This document shows positions 44,844-53,893 of a stretch of DNA of 58,440 nucleotides, one piece after another. Numbering within the stretch: position 1 is the first letter of the stretch; each line of letters opens with the position of its first letter. Below the pieces are notes generated by a model. The model was not told the DNA's origin. It made no database searches and worked only from the letters and a program-made list of their open reading frames with translations. The position numbers and the translations under genes were made by a program. Source of the stretch: Gammaproteobacteria bacterium (GTDB lineage Bacteria; Pseudomonadota; Gammaproteobacteria; HTCC5015); NCBI GenBank assembly GCA_028284675.1, contig JANQRI010000016.1, positions 1 to 58,440 on the forward strand, written 5' to 3'.

Positions 44844-45781
44844 GAAGCCGCCATATTGGTTTTATGCTCGCCATTGTTAACCAACCGCACAAACAGTTCT
44901 TCCAGGCGATTAGCTTTATTACGCAGGCTGACAACCCGGATATCAAACCGGGATAGCTGTCCGAAGACCTCGTTAATAATCTGACCGCGGCAGATATCCA
45001 CCTCCAGCGTGGTTGAGTTAATCATACGCAAGCGATAGTCGGGCAACTCCGGCAATGCCGTCAGCGGTTTTTCCAGATCCAATACAAAAGTCTCCACATT
45101 CAATGTGCTCAGCAACTCACGCATGCTGGTGTTTTCAATAAGCTCACCGTGATCAATAATCGCAATATTGCGGCACAGGCTTTCAGCTTCCTCCAGGTAG
45201 TGAGTGGTCAGAATAATCGTCGTACCCTGTGCATTGATCTCCTTCATAAACTCCCACATACCCCGGCGTAATTCGATATCCACACCGGCAGTGGGCTCAT
45301 CAAGAATCAGTAATTTAGGCGCATGCACCAATGCCCGCGCAATCAACAGCCGGCGTTTCATGCCTCCGGATAAATTCCGTGCCGGTTCATGGCATTTGGA
45401 CCAAAGATCAAGTTGCTTTAAATAGCGTTCAGCGCGCTGATAGGCGGATTTCCGGGGTATTCCATAATAACCGGCCTGATTCAACACAATATCAATCGGC
45501 TTTTCAAACACGTTAAAATTGAATTCCTGCGGAACCAGCCCAACATATTGTTTCGCCCGGCTGAACTCGGTATCAATATCCCTGTCGAATACCCGAACTG
45601 TACCGCCGGTTTTGCGAACCAGTGAGGTAATAATGCCGATCGTGGTGGACTTCCCGGCACCATTGGGCCCGAGCAGCGCAAAAAAATCACCCTGCTCCAC
45701 CGCCAGGCTGACACCTTTCAGGGCATGCACCCCGTTGGGGTATACTTTTGTCAGATTCTTTATATAAAGTGCTGCGGACAT
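44840..45781 (-). CDS. yadG: ABC transporter ATPase YadG
   Basis: This is a 313-residue ATPase partner of YadH. Walker A is GPNGAGKST, the signature is LSGGMKRRLLIARAL, Walker B is LLILDEPTAGVDIE, and the switch histidine is in TTHYLEEAE. The N-terminus ALYIKNLTKVYPNGVHALKGVSL is a normal ABC start. It is divergent from the MoxR gene, with only about 120 bases between them that must hold both promoters; no clear promoter motif was found there. Confidence 0.94.
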   Translation of the reverse strand: MSAALYIKNLTKVYPNGVHALKGVSLAVEQGDFFALLGPNGAGKSTTIGIITSLVRKTGGTVRVFDRDIDTEFSRAKQYVGLVPQEFNFNVFEKPIDIVLNQAGYYGIPRKSAYQRAERYLKQLDLWSKCHEPARNLSGGMKRRLLIARALVHAPKLLILDEPTAGVDIELRRGMWEFMKEINAQGTTIILTTHYLEEAESLCRNIAIIDHGELIENTSMRELLSTLNVETFVLDLEKPLTALPELPDYRLRMINSTTLEVDICRGQIINEVFGQLSRFDIRVVSLRNKANRLEELFVRLVNNGEHKTNMAAS

Positions 45782-45904
45782 ATTCGCAAAAATCAGGCAA
45801 AGCGCGAATTATACACATTCAGAGAATTATCAGACAGATTCCAGCACTTGCAAATTTGATCTGCCTCCCCATATATCCTTACAATGTTGCCGCAAAATAA
45901 CGTT

Positions 45905-46873
45905 ATGACTATGACCGTAAAAAAACAATTACAGGCACTGAGCAGCTATGTCAGCCGCAATGTGATCGGCCAGCAGGCGCTGGTGCAGCGTCTTCTGATT
46001 GCCTTGCTGGCCGACGGCCATTTACTGGTCGAGGGTGCGCCCGGACTGGCAAAAACCCGCGCCATCAAGGTACTCAGCGAAGGTATCGAAGGGGATTTTC
46101 AGCGAATCCAGTTTACCCCGGATCTGCTGCCGGCCGACCTGACCGGCACCGAAATTTACCGTCCGCAGGACGGCTCTTTCAAGTTTCAGCAGGGGCCGCT
46201 GTTCCACAATATGGTGCTGGCCGACGAGATCAACCGCGCCCCGGCCAAGGTCCAGTCGGCATTGCTGGAGGCGATGGCTGAACGGCAGATTACGGTTGGC
46301 TCAGTTACCTACCCATTGCCGGAGCTGTTTCTGGTAATGGCCACTCAGAACCCTATCGAGCAGGAAGGCACCTATCCATTACCCGAGGCACAGCTTGACC
46401 GCTTTTTGATGCATGTTACGGTTGATTACCCGGAACCGGCCGCCGAGCAAAAAATCCTGCAACTGGTACGTGCCGAAGCAACCGAAAGCCACTCAACATT
46501 AACACCTCCCAAAATCAGCCAACAGATGCTGTTCGCCGCCCGACAGGAAGCGTTGAACATTCATATGGCCGAAAATATAGAGCAATATCTGCTGCAAATC
46601 GTGCTGGCAACCCGACAACCGGAAAAATACGGTGACGATCTCGCCCGCTGGATCGAATACGGTGCGAGCCCACGCGGTACGATCTCATTAGACCGCTGCG
46701 CCAGAGCACATGCCTGGCTCAATAACCGCGATTATGTCGGGCCGGAAGACGTACAGGCGATGGCCTACGATGTATTGCGTCACCGGATTTTACTGAACTA
46801 CGAAGCACAGGCGGAAGGCATCACGTCAAACCGCATTATTCAAGAGCTTATTGCACGCATTGCGGTCCCATAA
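45905..46873 (+). CDS. MoxR-family AAA+ ATPase
   Basis: MoxR ATPases act as chaperones for VWA-domain partners. Three ATGs are possible (45884, 45905, 45911) and none has a good ribosome site; 45905 gives 322 residues. Walker A is EGAPGLAKT, followed by LQRIQFTPDLLPADLTGTEIY in family form. Walker B is VLADEINRAPAKVQSALLEAMAE, sensor 1 lies in LFLVMATQNPIEQEGTYPLPEAQLDRF, and sensor 2 in GASPRGT. The DUF58, DUF4381 and Bat genes follow without a gap, so it is the first gene of a six-gene operon. Confidence 0.93.
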   Translation: MTMTVKKQLQALSSYVSRNVIGQQALVQRLLIALLADGHLLVEGAPGLAKTRAIKVLSEGIEGDFQRIQFTPDLLPADLTGTEIYRPQDGSFKFQQGPLFHNMVLADEINRAPAKVQSALLEAMAERQITVGSVTYPLPELFLVMATQNPIEQEGTYPLPEAQLDRFLMHVTVDYPEPAAEQKILQLVRAEATESHSTLTPPKISQQMLFAARQEALNIHMAENIEQYLLQIVLATRQPEKYGDDLARWIEYGASPRGTISLDRCARAHAWLNNRDYVGPEDVQAMAYDVLRHRILLNYEAQAEGITSNRIIQELIARIAVP

Positions 46874-46879
46874 TCAACG

Positions 46880-47815
46880 GTGTCTGCCAAAGCCCCGACA
46901 AATCAGGATGAAGCGGTCCGGGTCAGTATCCCCGGGCTTGTCGGGCTTGCACGCGCTGCCGAACAATTGCCACTGAAAGCGGTTAACATCCGCGCCCTGC
47001 AAAGCGGTGCGTATATGTCGCCATTTAAAGGCCGCGGCATGGAGTTTGTTGAAACCCGCCCCTATCAGGCCGGCGATGATATCCGCAGTCTTGACTGGAA
47101 AGTCACCGCCCGCACCGGCAAAGCCCATACAAAACTGTTCAGAGAAGAGCGCGAAAGACCGGTCTTGCTCTGGGTCGATTTGCGACAATCCATGTTTTTC
47201 GCAACCCGCGGCGCGTTTAAAGCGGTTATCGCAGCCCGGGCGGCGGCATTACTCGGCTGGAGCGCTGCCGCGCATGGCGACCGGCTGGGTGGACTGATTT
47301 TCTCAGCAGACAGTCACCAGGAACTAAAACCGCAAAGCGGCCGGGTCGGCGTATTGCGATTGATTAAAACTTTGTGTGAACACCCCGGTTGGGAGCAGGA
47401 CCAGCAAAGCACTGCGTCACAAAGCACGCATGAAGCACTGGCCAGACTGCATAACGTCAGCCGCCCGGGCAGCCTGGTTTTTCTGCTGAGCGATTTTCGT
47501 GATATCGACCGGCGCGCCGAAGAACACCTGAGCCATATTGCACGACACAACGATGTCGTGCTGATTCATACCAGCGACCCGTTGGAACAGGCATTGCCAC
47601 CCGCTGGGCAATACCGGCTCAGCAATGGTTTGCGGGAACTACAGCTCAATACCGCTGACCCGGTGATGCAGCAAAATTATCAGCAACGCTATCATGACCG
47701 CGAAAACCACCTGCAAAATCTCTGCAGGCGTTACCGGATGTTTTATCTGCCGCTGGCAACAACCGATAATGTAGTTGACCGTCTGCAAATCGGGCTTGGA
47801 CTTAAACGCAAATGA
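46880..47815 (+). CDS. DUF58 (VWA-like) protein
   Basis: The 311 residues start at a GTG. Family signatures are RGMEFVETRPYQAGDDIRSLDWKVTARTGKAHTKLFREERERPVLLWVDLRQSM in sequence order. DLRQSM is where a metal-binding VWA site would be, with R replacing the small residue of DxSxS. SFLLSDFRDIDRR-like strands follow (LVFLLSDFRD). It is the usual MoxR partner and sits six bases after it. The next gene overlaps its stop (ATGA). Confidence 0.92.
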   Translation: MSAKAPTNQDEAVRVSIPGLVGLARAAEQLPLKAVNIRALQSGAYMSPFKGRGMEFVETRPYQAGDDIRSLDWKVTARTGKAHTKLFREERERPVLLWVDLRQSMFFATRGAFKAVIAARAAALLGWSAAAHGDRLGGLIFSADSHQELKPQSGRVGVLRLIKTLCEHPGWEQDQQSTASQSTHEALARLHNVSRPGSLVFLLSDFRDIDRRAEEHLSHIARHNDVVLIHTSDPLEQALPPAGQYRLSNGLRELQLNTADPVMQQNYQQRYHDRENHLQNLCRRYRMFYLPLATTDNVVDRLQIGLGLKRK

Positions 47816-48321
47816 ATACCACAGCTCAACAACCTGCATTACGCGATATTCATCTGCCCGATACGGTGCCCTGGTGGCCGCCGGCACCGGGATGGTGGTT
47901 GCTGGCTGTTTCGTGTTTGCTATTGGCGTATATAGCGTGGCATTTATTGAAACGGCGCAAACAAAAGCGCCTGCAAAGACTCGCGCTGGAGGAACTTGCA
48001 CAAATAGAAACCGCGTTTCAATCCCATCAGGATAAAGGGCGGGTTGCCCGGGAACTGTCCACGCTGCTCAGACGTGTTTGCATCAGCCGTTACCCACGCA
48101 TCGATACTGCCGCATTGACCGGCAAACCCTGGTTGGAGTTTCTCGATAAACACTGGAAAAAACCGGCAAGCCTTTTCAATGATGACGCCGGACAGGCACT
48201 GTTAAGCGCACCTTATCAGGCAAACCCCGAATTTGATGCAGACTCGTTGTTAAACCTATGCAGGCAATGGCTGCATACTCTGCCCGCACGCAACCCCACA
48301 CATATTGAGGGCGCCACATGA
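47812..48321 (+). CDS. DUF4381 membrane protein
   Basis: The 169 residues open with LRDIHLPDTVPWWPPAPGWWLL, the DUF4381 hallmark, and then a single transmembrane helix (LLAVSCLLLAYIAWHLL). The cytoplasmic basic tail KRRKQKRLQRLALEELAQIE and the segment VARELSTLLRRVCISRYPR follow. This protein always accompanies MoxR/DUF58/Bat genes; its role is unknown. It overlaps both neighbours by four bases (ATGA), implying translational coupling. Confidence 0.9.
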   Translation: MNTTAQQPALRDIHLPDTVPWWPPAPGWWLLAVSCLLLAYIAWHLLKRRKQKRLQRLALEELAQIETAFQSHQDKGRVARELSTLLRRVCISRYPRIDTAALTGKPWLEFLDKHWKKPASLFNDDAGQALLSAPYQANPEFDADSLLNLCRQWLHTLPARNPTHIEGAT

Positions 48322-49310
48322 TTGAATTTCTGTGGCTTTGGATATTCCTTCTATTACCGGCACCCTGGCTGGCACGCCGCCTGTTAAAGCCCGTGACACC
48401 CGCAAGCCAGGCCGCGCTGCGTGTGCCGTTCCTCGATGATTTTGAACAGCAAACAAGCACCCATCGTCAAACACAAAACCGCAGATGGTTGATGCTGATT
48501 GCATGGCTGGTCTGGTTATTATTACTGGCTGCCGCGGCCAGACCGCAGTGGGTCGGCAAACCGATAGAGCTACCGGTCAGTGGCCGTGACCTGATGCTGG
48601 CGGTGGACCTGTCCGGCAGTATGCAGGAACAGGATTTTGTAATAAACAAGCGCGCGGTCGACCGGCTGACCGCAGTCAAAATGGTTGCCAGCCGTTTTAT
48701 TGAACGCCGTACCGGTGACCGCATCGGCCTGATCCTGTTTGGCGACAAAGCGTATGTTCAAACGCCGCTGACTTTCGACCGGGCAACGGTGAACACTTTA
48801 TTATTGGAATCTGCGATCGGCCTGGCCGGTGAACGCACCGCAATCGGTGATGCCATCGGCCTTGCGATCAAACGCCTGAAAAAAAATAACCAAAACCAGC
48901 GCGTACTGATATTAATGACCGACGGTGCAAATACCGCCGGTGAAATTCAGCCACTAAAAGCCGCGGAACTGGCAGCAAATTCCGGCCTCAAAATCTACAC
49001 GATCGGTATCGGCGCCGATGAAATTGTAAAACGCTCGTTTTTCGGCCTGATGCGGCGCAGCAATCCATCTGCGGATCTGGACGAAGCCACGCTGCAAGGG
49101 GTAGCCGAAACCACCGGCGGCCGTTATTTTCGTGCACATGATACCGCCGAACTTGAACAGATCTACACATTACTGGATGAACTGGAACCGGCCGAACGCG
49201 AGACCAAAAGCTTCCGGCCGACTAAAGCATTATTTTACTGGCCGCTGGCATTCGCGTTTTGCCTGACCGGTTTATTATTATTGATACAAGTCAGGAAAAA
49301 ATATTTTTAA
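48318..49310 (+). CDS. batA: BatA-like VWA membrane protein
   Basis: The 330 residues have an N-terminal membrane hairpin (LWIFLLLPAPWLARRLL, LMLIAWLVWLLLLAAAA), then a VWA domain with the intact metal site DLSGSM near residue 97, FGDKAYVQTPLTF and LMTDGANTAGEI. A last helix (FYWPLAFAFCLTGLLLLIQV) anchors the C-terminus. Bat proteins are named for Bacteroides aerotolerance; in proteobacteria they are linked to envelope integrity. batB follows directly, one base after the stop codon. Confidence 0.92.
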   Translation: MIEFLWLWIFLLLPAPWLARRLLKPVTPASQAALRVPFLDDFEQQTSTHRQTQNRRWLMLIAWLVWLLLLAAAARPQWVGKPIELPVSGRDLMLAVDLSGSMQEQDFVINKRAVDRLTAVKMVASRFIERRTGDRIGLILFGDKAYVQTPLTFDRATVNTLLLESAIGLAGERTAIGDAIGLAIKRLKKNNQNQRVLILMTDGANTAGEIQPLKAAELAANSGLKIYTIGIGADEIVKRSFFGLMRRSNPSADLDEATLQGVAETTGGRYFRAHDTAELEQIYTLLDELEPAERETKSFRPTKALFYWPLAFAFCLTGLLLLIQVRKKYF

Positions 49311-51041
49311 ATGGCAGAATTTCACTTCATAAGACCCGAATGGTTCTGGGCATTGCTGCCGTTGGTGCTGCTGCTCACAGTATATTACTACCGCCGTGCC
49401 GCGGCCGGTGACTGGGATAAAATTATCGACCCGCAACTGCAACCTTATATGATTATCGGCAATAATCGCCGGCAACGGCGCTGGCCGTTAAGCCTGCTTG
49501 GCATTGCCGGCCTGCTTAGCATTGTTGCGCTGGCCGGGCCGAGTTGGGAACGACTGCCGCAACCGGTATTTAAAGCCCAATCGGCACTGGTAATATTACT
49601 CGACCTGTCGCGTTCAATGGACAGTCAGGATGTAAAACCATCACGTCTGCGTCGCGCACACCATAAAATCACCGATGTTTTACAACAGCGAGAAGAAGGT
49701 CAAACCGCTTTGCTGGTTTTTGCCGCACAGACATACACGGTTACTCCACTGACCGATGACACCGATACGATCAACGCACATATTCCGACGTTAACAACTG
49801 ACCTGATGCCCGCACAGGGCAGCCGCCCGGATCTGGCGATTGAAAAAGCACTGGAAATATTTAAGCAGGCAAACACCCGTGACGGCAAGGTGTTGCTGAT
49901 CACCGACGGTATCGATACCAACGCAACCCAAACCGCAGCCGACAAATTAACCGCAGCCGGCCATCAGCTGCTGATACTCGGCATCGGCACTACCGACGGC
50001 GCACCAATTCCGCTGGGTAATGGCGGTTTTTTGAAAAGCAACAACGGTTCAATCGTAATTCCAAAGCTGAGCGAACAGGAACTGAAACGCTTTGGCAAAT
50101 ACCGCCGACTTAGCATTGATGATAGCGATATCAATGCACTGCTGAACGAAACTATTGAAGACCCATTAAACCTGAATGCTGAGAAAACCGAAATTGAAAC
50201 CGATACCTGGCGGGATGAAGGTCCGTGGTTATTACTGCCGCTGTTATTACTGGCACCACTTGGTTTCCGGCGCGGTATCCTGGTGTTTGCGTTTATCGTA
50301 TTGCTGCCATTGCCACAAACCTCATATGCATTCGAATGGGACAGCCTGTGGCGCAACAGCAATCAACGCGGTGCCGATGCACTCGCCGCCGGCGAAGCTG
50401 AAAAGGCCTCCGAACTTTTTAATGATCCCGAATGGCGCGCGGCGGCACATTATCGCGCCGGCCAATATGAAAACACCCTCTCTGCACTGGAGAATATCGA
50501 TACGCCGGATGCTTTATATAATAAAGGCAATGCCCTGGCAAAACTCGGCCGAATACCGGAGGCTATCGAAGCCTACGAGCAGACGCTTTCACAGCAGCCC
50601 GATCATGAAGATGCAAAACACAATCGCGATTTACTGATGCAGCAGCAACAGGCAAACCCGGAGCAAACATCGGATCAACAGCAAGCCGACCCAAACAACG
50701 CCGAAAATCCGCAAAACCAATCCAAGAATGGTGATACGCCTCCGGCGCAGCCTGAGCAGGAAAACAATCAGAACGATACCGGCAACCCGGATACCGCAGA
50801 GAACCAACAGCCTGAGAATAATCCCGAGCAATCACCTGAGCAGCCGCCCGAACAACCACAAACAGCTGAAACAGAAACGCCCGAACCACAAGACACTCAA
50901 CCACAGCAGGCCGATGCTGAACAACAACTCAAAGAACAGTGGTTGCAGCGGATTCCGGACGACCCCGGTGGTTTACTGCGACGTAAATTTTTATATCAAT
51001 ACCGACAACAGGCACAACCCGAAGAAGAGCAGCCCTGGTAG
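49311..51041 (+). CDS. BatB-BatC fusion: VWA domain plus TPR and acidic tail
   Basis: This 576-residue protein combines two parts that are separate genes in many bacteria. Residues 1-330 are BatB-like: two N-terminal helices, a VWA domain with DLSRSMDSQD near residue 97 and LITDGIDTNATQT, then a transmembrane segment (WLLLPLLLLAPLGFRRGI). Residues about 345-440 are BatC-like TPR units (RAAAHYRAGQYENTL, DALYNKGNALAKLGRIPEAIEAYEQTL). Residues about 450-545 are very rich in Gln, Pro, Glu and Asn and likely disordered. The end (LKEQWLQRIPDDPGGLLRRKFLYQY) is the conserved BatC tail. BatD follows after two bases. Confidence 0.9.
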   Translation: MAEFHFIRPEWFWALLPLVLLLTVYYYRRAAAGDWDKIIDPQLQPYMIIGNNRRQRRWPLSLLGIAGLLSIVALAGPSWERLPQPVFKAQSALVILLDLSRSMDSQDVKPSRLRRAHHKITDVLQQREEGQTALLVFAAQTYTVTPLTDDTDTINAHIPTLTTDLMPAQGSRPDLAIEKALEIFKQANTRDGKVLLITDGIDTNATQTAADKLTAAGHQLLILGIGTTDGAPIPLGNGGFLKSNNGSIVIPKLSEQELKRFGKYRRLSIDDSDINALLNETIEDPLNLNAEKTEIETDTWRDEGPWLLLPLLLLAPLGFRRGILVFAFIVLLPLPQTSYAFEWDSLWRNSNQRGADALAAGEAEKASELFNDPEWRAAAHYRAGQYENTLSALENIDTPDALYNKGNALAKLGRIPEAIEAYEQTLSQQPDHEDAKHNRDLLMQQQQANPEQTSDQQQADPNNAENPQNQSKNGDTPPAQPEQENNQNDTGNPDTAENQQPENNPEQSPEQPPEQPQTAETETPEPQDTQPQQADAEQQLKEQWLQRIPDDPGGLLRRKFLYQYRQQAQPEEEQPW

Positions 51042-51043
51042 CC

Positions 51044-52822
51044 ATGAAACAAAAAATAATCGCATTACTATTATTATGTCTTTGCTGCAATACCGTCCTC
51101 GCAGCGAATATTGCCGCCAGCACTGACCGTGCTGCAATCGGCATTAACGATTCATTTACCCTGACTTATGAAGCAACCGGCAGTGTCAGCGGTGACCCGG
51201 ACTTCAGTGTGCTACAGCAGTCATTCGAAATTGTTAACTCAACACAAAGCAGCAGTGTGAATATTATTAACGGCGAAGTCAGCCGCAAAAAAGTCTGGAC
51301 CTTAAAACTGTTCCCGAGGCGTAGCGGCACATTAACAATTCCGGCAATCAATTTCGGCAAAGACCAGAGTCCGGAATTGCAAATCAATGTCGGCGGATCG
51401 GTAAAACGCAAAAGCAACAGCGGCAATACAAAAAGCAAACCCGGTGGCGCAGCAACAAACGGCCAGGACTTTATCGTCAAAGTCGACGCAACACCGAAAA
51501 AAGCGCATGTGCAGTCACAAATATCGCTGGTGGTGCGATTGTACCTCGGACGCAATATCAGCAGCGGCAACCTCAGTATCCCCAAACTCAGCGACCCCAA
51601 TGCAATCATTGAACGTTTCGGTGAAGATGCCAATTATGAAACCTCATTAAACAACCGGCGTTATAATGTGGTCGAAAGACGCTATACGATCTATCCGCAA
51701 TCACCCGGCAAATTAACCATTGAACCGGTGCGGTTCGACGGCAAACCACGCGGCCGTACCGGCAGCCTGTTTGACCCGTTCGGCAGCGGCCTGTTTGGCT
51801 CACCGCTAGGCAAACGCCAAAACAACAATCCGGTGCGCGTGATGTCCAAACCCATCACGATAGACGTATTACCAATACCCAACACGTTTACCGGTCAACA
51901 ATGGCTACCTGCACAGGAACTTAAACTAACCGAAGAATGGGCGCCTAATCCGCCCGTATTTAAAGTCGGCGAACCGGTGACACGGACATTAACCGTATCA
52001 GCCAACGGACTGGCCGCAACACTGTTGCCACAATTGCATAACGAATCCGCCGGCGGTTTCAAACAATACCCGGACAAACCGATTTTACAGGACAAAAAAC
52101 TAACGGATACCATCCTTGGTATCCGCTCCGAGAAAATCGCATTAATACCGACACAGCCGGGTAAATTCACCTTACCCGCAATTGAAATTCCGTGGTGGAA
52201 CATCCAAACCAATCAACAGGAAATTGCGCGTCTGCCGGCCCGTGAAATCACGGTTACAGGCGCTGCAACCGGCACCGCGCCTACAGCTCCGGCACCACAA
52301 AGCACTCCGGCAACCGAACCACAGGTTGATGAAAACATATCTGACAACGCTCCAACCACAGCGACACCGGCAAGCCAGCAACAAATCTGGCCATGGGTGA
52401 CACTGGCGATTGCAATTGCCTGGATTTTAACATTAGTGGCCTGGTGGTTACGCGGTCGCAAAACACCGCAACCGGCAACAACGAAAACACCCGTACAGGA
52501 GCAAACCGCGATACACTCACTGGAAAAAAAATTAAAAACTGCGTGTGAAAACAATGACAAACAAGCCACCAAAACCGCGTTGCTCGACTGGGCCGCTGCT
52601 TACTGGCCTGATAACCCACCACGCAGCATCGGTGCAGTTGCCGAACAGGCCGGTGGAGAACTCGGCGAACAAGTCACTGCACTCAATACAGCACTCTATC
52701 GCGAGCCTGGCAAAGACTGGAATGGACATGCATTATGGGCAGCATTTCAGAATTTCAAAAAAACCGATGCATCCACATCCAACGATGACCGTGCAACACT
52801 GCAGCCATTGCATAAGATCTGA
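51044..52822 (+). CDS. batD: BatD-like oxygen-tolerance protein
   Basis: The 592 residues begin with a signal peptide (MKQKIIALLLLCLCCNTVLA). Repeated immunoglobulin-like beta modules follow (INDSFTLTYEATGSVSGDPDFSVL, VWTLKLFPRRSGTLTIPAINFG, YTIYPQSPGKLTIEPVRFDG, RSEKIALIPTQPGKFTLPAIEIPWWN), as in the BatD family. A Thr/Pro/Ala linker leads to one transmembrane helix (WVTLAIAIAWILTLVAWWL) near residue 450-470. A cytoplasmic tail of about 120 residues closes the protein. It ends the moxR-bat operon. A short AT-rich inverted repeat after the stop is too weak to call a terminator. Confidence 0.92.
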   Translation: MKQKIIALLLLCLCCNTVLAANIAASTDRAAIGINDSFTLTYEATGSVSGDPDFSVLQQSFEIVNSTQSSSVNIINGEVSRKKVWTLKLFPRRSGTLTIPAINFGKDQSPELQINVGGSVKRKSNSGNTKSKPGGAATNGQDFIVKVDATPKKAHVQSQISLVVRLYLGRNISSGNLSIPKLSDPNAIIERFGEDANYETSLNNRRYNVVERRYTIYPQSPGKLTIEPVRFDGKPRGRTGSLFDPFGSGLFGSPLGKRQNNNPVRVMSKPITIDVLPIPNTFTGQQWLPAQELKLTEEWAPNPPVFKVGEPVTRTLTVSANGLAATLLPQLHNESAGGFKQYPDKPILQDKKLTDTILGIRSEKIALIPTQPGKFTLPAIEIPWWNIQTNQQEIARLPAREITVTGAATGTAPTAPAPQSTPATEPQVDENISDNAPTTATPASQQQIWPWVTLAIAIAWILTLVAWWLRGRKTPQPATTKTPVQEQTAIHSLEKKLKTACENNDKQATKTALLDWAAAYWPDNPPRSIGAVAEQAGGELGEQVTALNTALYREPGKDWNGHALWAAFQNFKKTDASTSNDDRATLQPLHKI

Positions 52823-52907
52823 GCCGAAGCCAATTAAGTTTGGATAAATAAAAAAACTTTAATCTGCTTACGTTTAGTGGCTTCAATCCAGCACTCAGTC
52901 ATAACTA

Positions 52908-53203
52908 TGTCATTCCTGCGTAGGCAGGGACCCAGGTTCACCCACTCTCAAAATAACGGATTAACTTAATCCCATAGATCAATCTATGATGGATCTTTTC
53001 TTCGATGCATCGTATTTCCCAGGCACCCCACCATCACAACTATGTCATTCCTGCGCAGGCAGGAATCCAGACTCCCTGTCTTCAAGATGATAAATTAAAT
53101 TGATACCATAGATTTATCTTTGATGGATTTTTCTTCGATGCATCGTATTTCCCAGGCACCCCACCATCACAACCATGTCATTCCTGCGCAGACAGGAATC
53201 CAG
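52908..53203 (+). repeat. Tandem duplication of about 133 bp ending in palindromic elements
   Basis: Copies of the 28-base element lie at 52908-52936 (degenerate, with GTAGGCAGGGACC), 53043-53070 and 53176-53203. The last two each close a unit of about 133 bases (about 52937-53070 and 53071-53203). The units share a run from near CCATAGAT through TTCTTCGATGCATCGTATTT and CCCAGGCACCCCACC, with small differences. The core forms an 8-bp stem ATTCCTGC/GCAGGAAT. This resembles the dRS3-type repeats known from Neisseria, but the base composition differs. Confidence 0.8.
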
Positions 53204-53390
53204 GGTGCTCTTCAATAAATTTCATGAAAAAGAACAAGCGCAACTAAACAAGCGACTGCATGCATCGTTCTTAGAACCTATTTCAATATTAAACGATCCC
53301 ACTCACAAGTTTTGCCTATGCAAAACCTGCATTTCCACCATCCATGCTGATCAGACAAGGCGATAGTGAATGAAGAAACGATGACACACT

Positions 53391-53518
53391 CGTCATTCCT
53401 GCGCAGGCAGGAATCCAGGTCTGACACTCAAGCATAACCCTGTCATTCCTGCGCAGGCAGGAGTCCAGGTTTGACACTCAAGCATAACCCTGTCATTCCT
53501 GCGCAGGCAGGAATCCAT
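53391..53518 (+). repeat. 50-bp tandem repeat carrying three palindromic elements
   Basis: Element copies begin at 53391, 53441 and 53491, exactly 50 bases apart. The intervening segment (TGACACTCAAGCATAACCC with a short flank) is the same in both intervals, so this is a tandem repeat and not a CRISPR. One G replaces A in the second copy (GAGTCC). Confidence 0.85.
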
Positions 53519-53645
53519 GTTTTGTTATTTTAGAAAATGATTGGTTAATTGGACTCGCTAATCATGTCTTCTATCCACGCATTCATTGTTTGATTTTTTA
53601 TGTAAAACTGTTACTACACATTTTTTATATAATTCCTGACATGCT

Positions 53646-53787
53646 AGATTCCTGCCTGCGCAGGAATGACGAGTGGTTTTTTTATGTATGTACGCGTCCT
53701 TTAATTGTTTTTACAAATAAAACCATCGCTGCATCTGTCGTTATGTAATTTGCAATGTGCTAGATTCCTGCCTACACAGGAATGACA
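53646..53787 (-). repeat. Two inverted copies of the palindromic element
   Basis: AGATTCCTGCCTGCGCAGGA at 53646 onward and TAGATTCCTGCCTACACAGG at 53761 onward are the element in the opposite orientation to the six upstream copies. Both are preceded by GCTAGATT-like flanks. The opposing orientation could let the region fold or recombine. Confidence 0.8.
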
Positions 53788-53893
53788 TAATTGTAATTGA
53801 GTCAAACACTTTTTGATAATATGTGATCAAACTTAAGCCACTATAATTTAAATTTATTTTTAAAATTGATTTTTCAAACTCTGGCTTTTACAA

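Larger units (their letters stand above)
52823..53893. other. 1.07 kb non-coding region rich in short inverted-repeat elements
   Basis: No gene is supportable here. Six direct and two inverted copies of a 28-base element (core ATTCCTGCGCAGGCAGGAAT) occupy much of it, organised as described in the three repeat entries. Between them, 53204-53390, 53519-53645 and 53788-53893 are unique AT-rich sequence with nothing I can identify. The open frame at 53175-53366 is a translation of a repeat copy and its flank and is not called. Confidence 0.8.

Noticed and set aside
53175..53366. 63-residue open frame beginning MSFLRRQES
   Set aside because: Its N-terminus is the translation of a palindromic element copy, a common artefact, and the rest shows no family features.
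53391..53518. CRISPR-like array with 28-base repeats at exact 50-base intervals
   Set aside because: The sequence between repeats is the same in each interval, there are only three units, and the same element occurs singly and inverted nearby. It is a tandem duplication of a palindromic repeat.
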